The position numbers and the translations under genes were made by a program. Below, one piece after another: positions 35,944 to 43,609 of a stretch of DNA of 64,000 nucleotides; positions within the stretch are counted from its first letter, which is position 1; each line of letters opens with the position of its first letter. Below the pieces are notes generated by a model. The model saw nothing but the letters and a program-made list of their open reading frames with translations, made no database searches and was not told the origin of the DNA. Origin of the DNA: Paraflavitalea soli (GTDB lineage Bacteria; Bacteroidota; Bacteroidia; Chitinophagales; Chitinophagaceae). The stretch lies in contig NZ_CP032157.1 of NCBI RefSeq assembly GCF_003555545.1, forward strand, positions 3,972,546-4,036,545. Direction: 5' to 3'.

Positions 35944-36438
35944 ATGCTCACCAGCATGGAAGCGTATGTAACACACCTTTTGTCAGACATTCTGGAAGCC
36001 GAACGGCCGGATCAGCCAACACTCAACTATGTTTACCCTGAATTTGTGGAAGACTTCCCTGAAGAATATGATCGGTGGCCGGAGAATGACCCCTTGTATA
36101 CTTTTGGGTATTACTGTGGTCTTAAGCAGGAGGTCTTTCCACCAGCCCATATGTTGAGCAGCTTGCAAATGGAAAGGTTGTGTTATGCCTTTAGCAAAAT
36201 GATGTTTACCTGGAATCTGGACACCGATATTCCGGATGATGTGCCGCTGAGCAAGAAGTATCAGCTACTGGTCAGTACATTGGATATGAAGACTGAGGTC
36301 AACAATACCATTCTTACCACCTTTGAACTGTGCAGTTATGACCCTCCCTCCTGCCCTTTGGGTGAATATTGCACCTGCAAAGAATTTATCCAGGATGATG
36401 CGCTGGAAAATATTGATGATTATCTACATGGAGAATAA
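35944..36438 (+). CDS. Hypothetical protein with C-terminal cysteine cluster
   Basis: A 164-residue acidic cytoplasmic protein (alternative start at 35956, MEAYVTHLLSDI). It is largely helical, with EFVEDFPEEYDRWPENDPLYTFGYYCGLKQEVFPPAHML and MERLCYAFSKMMFTWNL. Near the C-terminus are four cysteines in ELCSYDPPSCPLGEYCTCKEF (C-x6-C-x5-C-x-C), a spacing that could bind a metal. No family recognised. It stands alone, with its own terminator at 36445. Confidence 0.75.
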   Translation: MLTSMEAYVTHLLSDILEAERPDQPTLNYVYPEFVEDFPEEYDRWPENDPLYTFGYYCGLKQEVFPPAHMLSSLQMERLCYAFSKMMFTWNLDTDIPDDVPLSKKYQLLVSTLDMKTEVNNTILTTFELCSYDPPSCPLGEYCTCKEFIQDDALENIDDYLHGE

Positions 36439-36444
36439 ATAAAA

Positions 36445-36473
36445 ACCGGAAGCTGATGTATCAGACTTCCGGT
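36445..36473 (+). terminator. Terminator after the 164-residue gene
   Basis: Stem ACCGGAAG / CTTCCGGT extended by CTGA / TCAG with a bulged A and a TGTA loop, followed by CTTT. It starts 6 nt after the stop codon. Confidence 0.78.
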
Positions 36474-36530
36474 CTTTGGATATCGGTTTCACTTATTGGT
36501 ATAGTCCATAGGAATATTTTATACCTCCTG

Positions 36531-36824
36531 CTAAGAGGTGGATCGTGCCAAGTGATCATCAATGGCCTGCCCCACTATATGGCTTAACTCACTTTCCTTC
36601 TGCGTATCCATGTGCACCCATACATTCTCACCGTGTAGTTCCCGCTTCTGAATCCTTATTTCCGGGAATGCATCGTAGGGACCTTCCGGGTGATTCTTAA
36701 AGCGTATGTTGCTGATGATATAGTAAGGGGTTGAATGATGGGGTGTGACATTTCCAGTAAGCTCAATGGAAATGTTTTTTTCCTTAAAAGGATACTTAAA
36801 ATTAATGCTGAATGATTGTTTCAT
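36531..36824 (-). CDS. Small hypothetical protein (97 residues)
   Basis: Begins MKQSFSINFKYPFKEKNISIEL and is beta-rich, with YYIISNIRFKN, FPEIRIQKRELHGENVWVHMD and a helical end. No signal peptide or membrane helix. No family recognised. A sigma-54-type promoter match lies 45-60 nt upstream (36869-36884). Together with the TerB-like gene at 37106 it may belong to an RpoN regulon. Confidence 0.65.
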   Translation of the reverse strand: MKQSFSINFKYPFKEKNISIELTGNVTPHHSTPYYIISNIRFKNHPEGPYDAFPEIRIQKRELHGENVWVHMDTQKESELSHIVGQAIDDHLARSTS

Positions 36825-36868
36825 AGCCTGGCTGTTTAGTTAACAATGCTGTTCTACAACCATAGTTA

Positions 36869-36884
36869 TTCAATGCCTGTGCCA
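36869..36884 (-). promoter_or_regulatory. Candidate sigma-54 (RpoN) promoter
   Basis: Minus-strand TGGCACAGGCATTGAA matches TGGCAC-N5-TTGC at nine of ten positions (TTGA for TTGC), with exact -24/-12 spacing. The transcript would start about 35 nt before the gene at 36824. Confidence 0.5.
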
Positions 36885-37105
36885 CTTGTGTAGGAATTGG
36901 CATTAAATAATTATTTAAACTTTGACAATCAGCGTCTTCGATAACAGCCTTTTGGGATGGCTTTAACAATTAGGGGAACTGTGTATTGGATTGTACTATG
37001 AAATATACCTATGTGTAGATTAATGTTATATATATCTGCGCAGTTTCTACAAGTATTGCCTTCTATGAAACTTGATGTGTATCATAAAACTGTCCGGGCT
37101 TCGTA

Positions 37106-37531
37106 TCAGAAGATCTTCTCGGTCTCCACTACTTTTCTCTGGATCATTATTTTCTTAGCTACAGATTGTTCATTGTCATCTATACCAAGGACATCACCAA
37201 TCTGTTTCAACAACAATTCTTCTTCACTTGTCAATATATTATCGCTGAGTAATAATTCAGCACACCAGGAGTAAAGGGCCAATTCATTTACTGGATTGAT
37301 CTGTTCTATTAAAAACTGTAGGTATTGTTGTTCATGTGTAATGGTCGGGCGGTAATCCTTGTAACTAATCATTTCATCTTTAAAATTCAGTTCTTTGTTG
37401 AGTCCAGCTGTCACGAGTTTATCGGCTACAATATCCAATTCTTTATCAGCCAGTTCACCGTCTTTAAGAATGCAATGAAAAAATAAATGGCACAAAGCCT
37501 GATCCTGTGTTTTAATCTCTGTAGTGTACAT
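37106..37531 (-). CDS. TerB-like helical protein
   Basis: A 141-residue soluble, acidic, helical protein. Two stretches have the TerB/DjlA N-domain layout: CILKDGELADKELDIVADKLVTAGL and CAELLLSDNILTSEEELLLKQIGDVLGI, each an acidic D-G/N-x-[LI]-x-x-x-E-x motif as in metal-linked TerB folds. The family is associated with envelope or chemical stress, but exact function is not known. A sigma-54-type promoter match lies at 37554-37569. No other ter genes are present in the window. Confidence 0.72.
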   Translation of the reverse strand: MYTTEIKTQDQALCHLFFHCILKDGELADKELDIVADKLVTAGLNKELNFKDEMISYKDYRPTITHEQQYLQFLIEQINPVNELALYSWCAELLLSDNILTSEEELLLKQIGDVLGIDDNEQSVAKKIMIQRKVVETEKIF

Positions 37532-37553
37532 AAGTCTTGTTTAAGGGCTATGC

Positions 37554-37569
37554 TTCAACTTTGGTGCCA
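37554..37569 (-). promoter_or_regulatory. Candidate sigma-54 (RpoN) promoter
   Basis: Minus-strand TGGCACCAAAGTTGAA matches TGGCAC-N5-TTGC at nine of ten positions, the same variant (TTGAA) as the site at 36869-36884. It would start transcription 10-15 nt before the TerB-like gene. Confidence 0.5.
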
Positions 37570-37874
37570 TGGGCTGGAGATAATTGGCGAAGCCCGGAGC
37601 ATAGGGCGCCAGGTGGCGGCAAATGCTACGGGCTTCTTTACGCAGGTTTCAGAGCTAAGCCTGTTTTCACAGGAAAAGGTTTAATACAATGCTTTATTAT
37701 AATCCCATTAGTGTTTATTACGTAAAATCATCCTTACAAAAACACGCACAGATCCGCATCGTTATACCTTTCAGTACTCTACCGACCTCACTGTTTGTTT
37801 CAATAACAGTGGATTTCATTAACGGCATCGGGCATTATATTATTATATCAATGCTGCAATGATTTGTCTTTTTA

Positions 37875-37895
37875 CTGGTATCCGGTATATACCAG
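37875..37895. repeat. Short inverted repeat
   Basis: CTGGTAT and ATACCAG separated by 7 nt, in the gap between the TerB-like gene and the T9SS gene. It could be an operator or a chance palindrome. Apart from the sigma-54 match and a terminator, nothing else is seen in 37570-38047. Confidence 0.3.
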
Positions 37896-37987
37896 GTGAT
37901 AGCTTCGGGCTATATTCCGGGAATGTGTATCTTTTTACCCGTCGGCAGACCAATAAAAGTGGTGCTCATGGCTACCCAAAAAGAAAA

Positions 37988-38005
37988 TCCCGTCTTTCGA
38001 CGGGA
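37988..38005 (-). terminator. Terminator after the T9SS protein gene at 38048
   Basis: Perfect 7-bp stem TCCCGTC / GACGGGA with a TTTC loop, followed on the minus strand by TTTTCTTTTT. Confidence 0.75.
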
Positions 38006-38047
38006 CCTCTTTCACCATTCATTCAATGAAAATTAAACCACCTTGTA

Positions 38048-39670
38048 TTACCTAAGCACTTTTTGCATCCATTTTATTTCGCCGGCAGCAACTTCCACTA
38101 CAAACAACCCTTTATTCAATTGACCGAGGCCGGTAAGGGAGAATTTATTGCTGCCAGCCTGGCCGGTATACATCTGAGTTTTTACAGTGCGGCCGTTCAT
38201 ATCCATCAGCTTCACAGTTATAGGGGAAGTTTTGGGCAGGATCAATGTTACATCCAGCGTTTCCACAAAAGGGTTGGGGTATACGCTGGCTGTGATCTGC
38301 TGTCCGGCAGTTGTTTTTACCGTTATCATATTGGTGTATTCGGTGCGACCGTTGAGGTCCACCATCAGTAACCGGAAATAGAGTGTATTAGCTGTTATTT
38401 TGGTAAAGCGGAACTGGTAGTTGACACGTTCTACGCTATTCCCTTTGGCAGCTACTTCACCTGCCTTTGTAAAGGAAAGTCCATCGGTGCTATACTCTAC
38501 ATCGAATTTTTTACCGTTGATCTCTGTGAGGGTATACCAGGTAAGGTTTACGGCATTGTCATAATAATTTCCTTTGAGGGAGGAGACCACCATGGGGAGC
38601 AGGGTGGCGCAGGAAACATCGGGGTTACCGGCTCCGCCGGCATACCCGGTAGTATCGTCTGCAGTCATGGCAGCATTGTATTGTGTATTGGTGACACCTG
38701 TAGCCATGTTCTGATTAAGGGATAATTTTTCAGAGGCGCTTTTACCGGTAAGGGTGCCGTTATTGGCAAAGCCGCCAGCTACATGCAATTTACCATTACC
38801 ACTGACAGCCGCATTGTTGGTGAAAGCACCGCTTACACGCAGTTGGGCATTGGTACGGGTCATTTTAATACCGCTGCCGGTACCCAGTTGTAAAGAGCCA
38901 CCGAACCAGAAAAGGCCCTCATTACGCACGTACATGGTACCATTGATCGCATTCTTAAACACCATGGTGTACAGGTTAATGATAGAATCGGCGCCTGAGT
39001 TCATATTATTGTTGGTACCCAGGAAAACAGCCTGCCATTGATTTTTAAGGTAGCCTTTGGGTGCAAAATCGCCTTTTACAGTCAATCTTCCGCGATTGTC
39101 AATTTTACTGCCTACATCGGTAATGAGGTTCTGAATAGTAAGGATACCGCTGTTGTTGAGGGTAGCACCATTTTGCAGGGTGACATTCTGGTTGAAATTC
39201 ATGCTGCCGCATGAAGTGTTGGTAATTGTGATGGCATTTCCAATAGTGGGACTGCTGGACCAGGTTGCTGTACCAAAGTTACTGAGGGAAAAACCATTGC
39301 TTAAGGTCAGGCCACCGGTACCAAAGATGGCGGTACCGCTCTTATCAACGGTGATGGCAGAAGCCAGATTATTGGCATTACCTGGCTTGAAGGTGCCACC
39401 TGCCTTAACTTCTATAATTGATCCACTGTTACCATCAAAATCACCGGTGAAATTACCACCGCTCACTATTACCATTTTAGCGCCATTGTTGAGTTTGATG
39501 TTGCCGGAGACGTTGGTTGAAATACAAACTACATTGCCATTGGCATAAACACCAGGAGCGTTGGACACACTACCTGCGGGGCATTGTGCGGCTACGGGCT
39601 GGAAGGTGATGATCGTAAGAATAAAGATCAGCAAACTGCTGATAAAGGGTTTAGGGTACAGATGCTTCAT
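38048..39670 (-). CDS. T9SS-secreted protein with beta-helix-like repeats
   Basis: A 540-residue secreted protein with a signal peptide (MKHLYPKPFISSLLIFIL...VAAQ). A long Gly/Asn/Thr-rich parallel beta-helix-like region follows (about 30-330; GGNFTGDFDGNSGSIIEVKAGGTF and similar rungs). Then come a beta-sandwich domain (LKGNYYDNAVNLTWYTLTEINGKKFDVEYSTDG) and a type A T9SS sorting domain (SVYPNPFVETLDVTL...GLFVVEV). The start at 39670 puts the signal peptide first; the open frame extends 36 nt further. Beta-helices often bind or cleave polysaccharide, but no catalytic residues were identified. Confidence 0.83.
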   Translation of the reverse strand: MKHLYPKPFISSLLIFILTIITFQPVAAQCPAGSVSNAPGVYANGNVVCISTNVSGNIKLNNGAKMVIVSGGNFTGDFDGNSGSIIEVKAGGTFKPGNANNLASAITVDKSGTAIFGTGGLTLSNGFSLSNFGTATWSSSPTIGNAITITNTSCGSMNFNQNVTLQNGATLNNSGILTIQNLITDVGSKIDNRGRLTVKGDFAPKGYLKNQWQAVFLGTNNNMNSGADSIINLYTMVFKNAINGTMYVRNEGLFWFGGSLQLGTGSGIKMTRTNAQLRVSGAFTNNAAVSGNGKLHVAGGFANNGTLTGKSASEKLSLNQNMATGVTNTQYNAAMTADDTTGYAGGAGNPDVSCATLLPMVVSSLKGNYYDNAVNLTWYTLTEINGKKFDVEYSTDGLSFTKAGEVAAKGNSVERVNYQFRFTKITANTLYFRLLMVDLNGRTEYTNMITVKTTAGQQITASVYPNPFVETLDVTLILPKTSPITVKLMDMNGRTVKTQMYTGQAGSNKFSLTGLGQLNKGLFVVEVAAGEIKWMQKVLR

Positions 39671-39907
39671 ATTCGTTGGTCGGGTTGTTGGCATGTAGAT
39701 GACCAACAGTGCGCCAAACCAATGAACAGGCTACAATACTGTTATGAAAACAGGTTAACAATAAGGTATAATCCGATAGCTTTCACCCACTTATGAATAG
39801 AAGAATTTGCTACAAAAGTTTTTCCAATGACTTATATAAGGCACAAAAAAGAGCGATAAACTTTCCCACGGACGGAAAAGAGCTCCAAATAGGGACAGAT
39901 GAGAGAA

Positions 39908-40798
39908 TTATTTAATGATGGCAGCCGCCTGTGGGGCCTTGGGAAGTACTCCATCCTTTACCATAATGTCGACAATCTCAGCACCGCCTTTCAGGTTGGC
40001 GTGCAGGTAGTCGGTAAAGGAGGAATTGTCTTTAATGGTATTGCTGTAATCATGCACAGGATAGCCTGTAGCAGCCTCTATTTTTTGTTTGAAGACGTCA
40101 AGCCCTTTAACGGTGTAGGTAGGGAAAATAGGCGCTATTACAAACTGTACGTTGATATTCCTGGCGCGGCAATAATCGGCCAACGCTTTCAGGTCCTGTA
40201 CATGTTTATCGGGCGTTTTAAACTCCACGCTGCGGTGCGGCGCCTGATCGATGAGGTCCTGGGTAATGGTGTGGTCGAAATACCAGTCATTATCCAGTTT
40301 ATTGCGATAGTACATGGCCCGTTGGAATACTTCATTGTTGAAGCGGTAAATATGGGAAAACTGGGCATAGTTCCAGGTTTCCTTGTTCTTATTTTTCAGG
40401 ACTGAATCGATCCTTTTGGAATAAGGCATATAGGTAGTAAAGCCTGGCAGGAGTTTATCGTCGGACATTTCGACGATGGTGGTTTCTACGAGAACGGTCT
40501 TTACATTGGGGTACCTGTCGAGGTAGTCTTCTGTGAGTACGGTGGCTATTTCACAGGGCATGCTATAATAGCAAAGGCTGAAGGTAGTGAGGCCAGTAGC
40601 CTTTTCTACGCTGGGCTGGTAAAAATTGAGGCCACGGGAATTACCTACTATCAGGATATCGGCCTGGCTTCCGCCGCGGTACATACGGGAATAGCGGAAC
40701 TGGCTTTGGGTGATCTGTTGCTGGAATATCCAACCAAGGAGGCGGTCGCCAACAAACAAGATGGCTAAAAATGCCAGGATCCAAATTGCTTTCTTCAT
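39908..40798 (-). CDS. SGNH/GDSL-like exported protein, partner of the MBOAT O-acyltransferase
   Basis: A 296-residue protein with an N-terminal membrane anchor (about 4-24) and an extracytoplasmic domain. ILIVGNSRGLNFY carries the block I Ser (Ser54 in GNS), and SFTDYLHANLKGG near the C-terminus is the D-x-x-H block, so a SGNH-type Ser/Asp/His triad is likely. Proteins of this type (AlgJ, AlgX, DltD and similar) move acetyl or acyl groups from an MBOAT channel to a periplasmic polymer. It lies 15 nt downstream of the MBOAT gene on the same strand. The acceptor polymer is unknown. Confidence 0.78.
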   Translation of the reverse strand: MKKAIWILAFLAILFVGDRLLGWIFQQQITQSQFRYSRMYRGGSQADILIVGNSRGLNFYQPSVEKATGLTTFSLCYYSMPCEIATVLTEDYLDRYPNVKTVLVETTIVEMSDDKLLPGFTTYMPYSKRIDSVLKNKNKETWNYAQFSHIYRFNNEVFQRAMYYRNKLDNDWYFDHTITQDLIDQAPHRSVEFKTPDKHVQDLKALADYCRARNINVQFVIAPIFPTYTVKGLDVFKQKIEAATGYPVHDYSNTIKDNSSFTDYLHANLKGGAEIVDIMVKDGVLPKAPQAAAIIK

Positions 40799-40813
40799 GG
40801 TTCGCTATTCAGG

Positions 40814-42256
40814 TTAAAACTGGAAATATATAAATGAGTTGGCAGAGAAGGTTCCGAACAGGGCGATCAGCCATAGAACGGACACAAAGAGTGCTATGCG
40901 CAATGCGGGACGGCGCAACTGTGTTACATTCCATGACATACGCTGGTTGGTGATCTCTACAGACAACATGATAAACAATAATAAGAAGCCTTTCAATACC
41001 TGGTATTTACTTAGCACACTGTACCAGGTGAAGTCTTCGAAAGACAAGATGCGACCAATAATGGTGTTGGCAACGGTGAAACTGGAATGGCCCATGCTGC
41101 CTGACCGGAAGTAGATCCAGGCCAGGACGGTCAATATATACACGACTAGGATACAAATGGCAGAGTTGATGAAAGCGGGCATGCGCACCAGCTGAACGAA
41201 TTTGCGCCAGATGGGGGTGGTGAACCGCTGGAGAATAAGGTATATACCATGCAGGAAACCCCAGAATATGAAGGCGAGGTTGGCGCCATGCCACAGCCCT
41301 CCCAGCAGCATGGTGATCATGTTGTTTTTGTAGGTGTTGAGTTTACCCTTCCTGTTGCCTCCAAGAGGGATGTAAAGGTAATCACGCAACCAGCTGGACA
41401 GGGAGATATGCCAACGTGTCCAGAATTCGCTGAAGCTTTGTGAGAAATAAGGTGTTTTGAAATTCTCCACAAAGCGATAACCCATGATGCGGGCCAGGCC
41501 TATGGCGATATCGGAATAGCCGGAGAAATCACAATAGATCTGAAAGGAATAAAATACGACTCCTACCAACAGGTGGGAGGAGGAGAATTTGGAAGGATCG
41601 GCCCAACACTGGTCTACAAAGGGAGCCAGGGAATCGGCAATGGCTACTTTTTTGAAAAAGCCCCAAAGTATACGGCCCATGCCGGAGTTGAAATTGTCCC
41701 AATCAAATTTCTTATCGGTATTCATCTGTGGCAACAGGTCGCGGGCCCTCACGATGGGACCGGCCACCAATTGCGGGAAGAGGGCAATAAAGGCTGCAAA
41801 CTTGAGCATGTTGCGCTCCACGGGTATTTCGCGGCGGTAAATATCAATGGTGTAGGACAAGCTCTGGAAGGTATAGAAAGAGATACCTATGGGCAGCATG
41901 ATCTGCAGGGTGCTGACGGAGGGCTGGAACCCAAAGGCATGCATCATGCTGACAAAGGAATCGATAAAGAAGTTGAAATATTTGAAGAACCCCAGGAAAC
42001 CGAGGTTCATGATCATGCTAAAGATGAGGTAGGTACGGCGTTTGCGTTTTTCCTCGGTGGCTCCGATGAGTTTACCGAAGTTGTAATCCATGAAGGTGGA
42101 GATCATGATGAGGGTGAGAAAGCGCCAATCCCACCAGCCATAAAACACATAGCTGGCCAATAAGATCCACCACAGGCGTACTTTTCCTTTAGTAAGAAAG
42201 TAAACCGGGAAAAAGATGCCACTGAATATTAAGAATGTAATGCTGTTGAATACCAT
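40814..42256 (-). CDS. MBOAT family O-acyltransferase (AlgI/DltB-like)
   Basis: A 480-residue polytopic inner-membrane protein of the membrane-bound O-acyltransferase family. It has about ten membrane segments and begins MVFNSITFLIFSGIFFPVYFL, typical of the AlgI group. Diagnostic motifs are LPIGISFYTFQSLSYTIDIYR, FPQLVAGPIVR, FSGYSDIAIGLARIMGY, EFWTRWHISLSSWLRDYLYIPLGG and MLLGGLWHGANLAFIFWGFLHG. His323 and His336 are the expected catalytic pair. It passes acyl groups across the membrane for transfer by the adjacent SGNH-like protein. Most probable role: O-acetylation of a surface polysaccharide. Confidence 0.92.
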   Translation of the reverse strand: MVFNSITFLIFSGIFFPVYFLTKGKVRLWWILLASYVFYGWWDWRFLTLIMISTFMDYNFGKLIGATEEKRKRRTYLIFSMIMNLGFLGFFKYFNFFIDSFVSMMHAFGFQPSVSTLQIMLPIGISFYTFQSLSYTIDIYRREIPVERNMLKFAAFIALFPQLVAGPIVRARDLLPQMNTDKKFDWDNFNSGMGRILWGFFKKVAIADSLAPFVDQCWADPSKFSSSHLLVGVVFYSFQIYCDFSGYSDIAIGLARIMGYRFVENFKTPYFSQSFSEFWTRWHISLSSWLRDYLYIPLGGNRKGKLNTYKNNMITMLLGGLWHGANLAFIFWGFLHGIYLILQRFTTPIWRKFVQLVRMPAFINSAICILVVYILTVLAWIYFRSGSMGHSSFTVANTIIGRILSFEDFTWYSVLSKYQVLKGFLLLFIMLSVEITNQRMSWNVTQLRRPALRIALFVSVLWLIALFGTFSANSFIYFQF

Positions 42257-42474
42257 CCTGGCTTAGCTTAAGGGTATAATAGTGAAAACCGGGGCAAAGT
42301 AAAGCAAATCAGTCCATAACCGGAAGGGCCAGGATATGAGCAAGCTTATTGCCCCCTGAAAATTACCCAGTTAAACGTCAAAATAAGAAAATTTATTATA
42401 ATTAGGGCAACAAGGGGTACAGGCATTGAGGGCAGGGAGGATTATGCAGAGGGGGGATTCCCCGTTTTGGGGAA

Positions 42475-43161
42475 TCAGGCCATTTTCAGGCGTTCGTGCA
42501 CCCATTTAAGGGCAATGTCCAACTGCTCGCGCATGGTGAGCCTGGAATTATCAAGCAGGAGGGCATCTTCTGCCTGCCGGAGGGGGCTTACCTCGCGGTG
42601 TGAATCGATGTAATCCCGCATTTCGAGGTTAGCCTTTACTTCTTCAATGGTAATGTTGGGGTTTTTCTCGTAGAGTTCTCTGAAGCGGCGCTCCACCCGG
42701 ATGGCATTATCAGCGGTCATGAATATCTTTAATTCTGCATCGGGGAATACGACGGTACCGATATCGCGTCCATCCATGACGATACCTTTTTTCTGGCCCA
42801 TGTCCTGCTGCTGTCTGACGGCAAACTGACGCACTTCCTTGATAGCAGCTACTTCACTTACTTTTTCGGCCACTACCAGGTCACGGATCACATACTCCAC
42901 ATTTTCTCCATTGAGGTAAATTTCGCTTTGTCCATTCTTGTGGTTAGAAAGGAATTCGAGGTTTATTTTCGTCAAGGCATCCTCTACGGCCTTGTGCTTT
43001 GTCCAATCGAGGTGATTGCGCAGGAAATAAAGGGTAATAGCGCGGTACATGGCGCCACTGTCAATATATACATAGCCCAGTTCGCGTGCCAATTGTTTTG
43101 CAAGGGTACTTTTGCCGCATGACGACCAGCCGTCGATGGTAATGATGATCTTTTTTTCCAT
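42475..43161 (-). CDS. cmk: Cytidylate kinase
   Basis: Phosphorylates CMP and dCMP. The 228-residue protein starts MEKKIIITIDGWSSCGKSTL, with the P-loop GWSSCGKST. It continues with YIDSGAMYRAI, GIVMDGRDIGTVVFPDAELKIFM and RDYIDSHREVSPL, all Cmk signatures. The start at 43161 is preferred over 43206, because a TAGTTTTG promoter box at 43173-43180 lies in the extension. That box leaves a leader of only a few nucleotides. Confidence 0.95.
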   Translation of the reverse strand: MEKKIIITIDGWSSCGKSTLAKQLARELGYVYIDSGAMYRAITLYFLRNHLDWTKHKAVEDALTKINLEFLSNHKNGQSEIYLNGENVEYVIRDLVVAEKVSEVAAIKEVRQFAVRQQQDMGQKKGIVMDGRDIGTVVFPDAELKIFMTADNAIRVERRFRELYEKNPNITIEEVKANLEMRDYIDSHREVSPLRQAEDALLLDNSRLTMREQLDIALKWVHERLKMA

Positions 43162-43172
43162 GGTGAACTGTG

Positions 43173-43180
43173 CAAAACTA
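43173..43180 (-). promoter_or_regulatory. cmk promoter, -7 element close to the start codon
   Basis: Minus-strand TAGTTTTG, a full TAnnTTTG match, ending 11 nt before the cmk ATG. This implies a very short leader. Confidence 0.45.
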
Positions 43181-43404
43181 AGAAAAAAGTTAATGCCGCT
43201 CCACACAGGTAGAACGGCATTAATAATGTAGTGGGGACGATTCCGGACCTACTACGCGTAAGTCACCTTGTTATCATAAGCATTGGATTTTCCATTGTCT
43301 GTAAGGGGGAATTGGCATTGCGAAAATACCCTGACCAGTTACAGCATATAAAACAGAGGGACTTATTGTATTAACGGGTTTTCATATCCATTAGTGTATG
43401 ATCG

Positions 43405-43555
43405 AGATCAAGAAAAAGGCAACCAGGCAAAAAGGCATCAATGCAATGAAGTCTTTAGATCAGGGTGAGCCGCCCTTAAAGGGTGAGCCGCCCTTTAGGC
43501 GCCTTCGACAGGCTCAGGCTGACATCCGTTAAGGCTTCGACAAGCTATGACAAGG
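43405..43555. repeat. Cluster of degenerate extragenic repeats
   Basis: Contains AAGGCAACCAGGCAAAAAGGCATC-like words, a GGGTGAGCCGCCCTT direct repeat (two copies about 20 nt apart) and two CTTCGACA-based words, one reading CTTCGACAGGCTCAGGCTGA. The rest of the gap 43207-43404 shows no gene. Confidence 0.6.
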
Positions 43556-43562
43556 TAAGAAA

Positions 43563-43587
43563 AAACCCCTCCGCGTGGGAGGGGTTT
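43563..43587 (-). terminator. Terminator after clpC
   Basis: Stem AAACCCCTCC / GGAGGGGTTT with a 5-nt loop, followed on the minus strand by a T-run. It starts about 23 nt after the clpC stop. Confidence 0.85.
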
Positions 43588-43609
43588 GAGTATTTAGACT
43601 GTGACGTAC

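Noticed and set aside
37554-37640. Possible tRNA-like folding near the TerB-like gene
   Set aside because: No acceptor stem or T-loop consensus could be formed.
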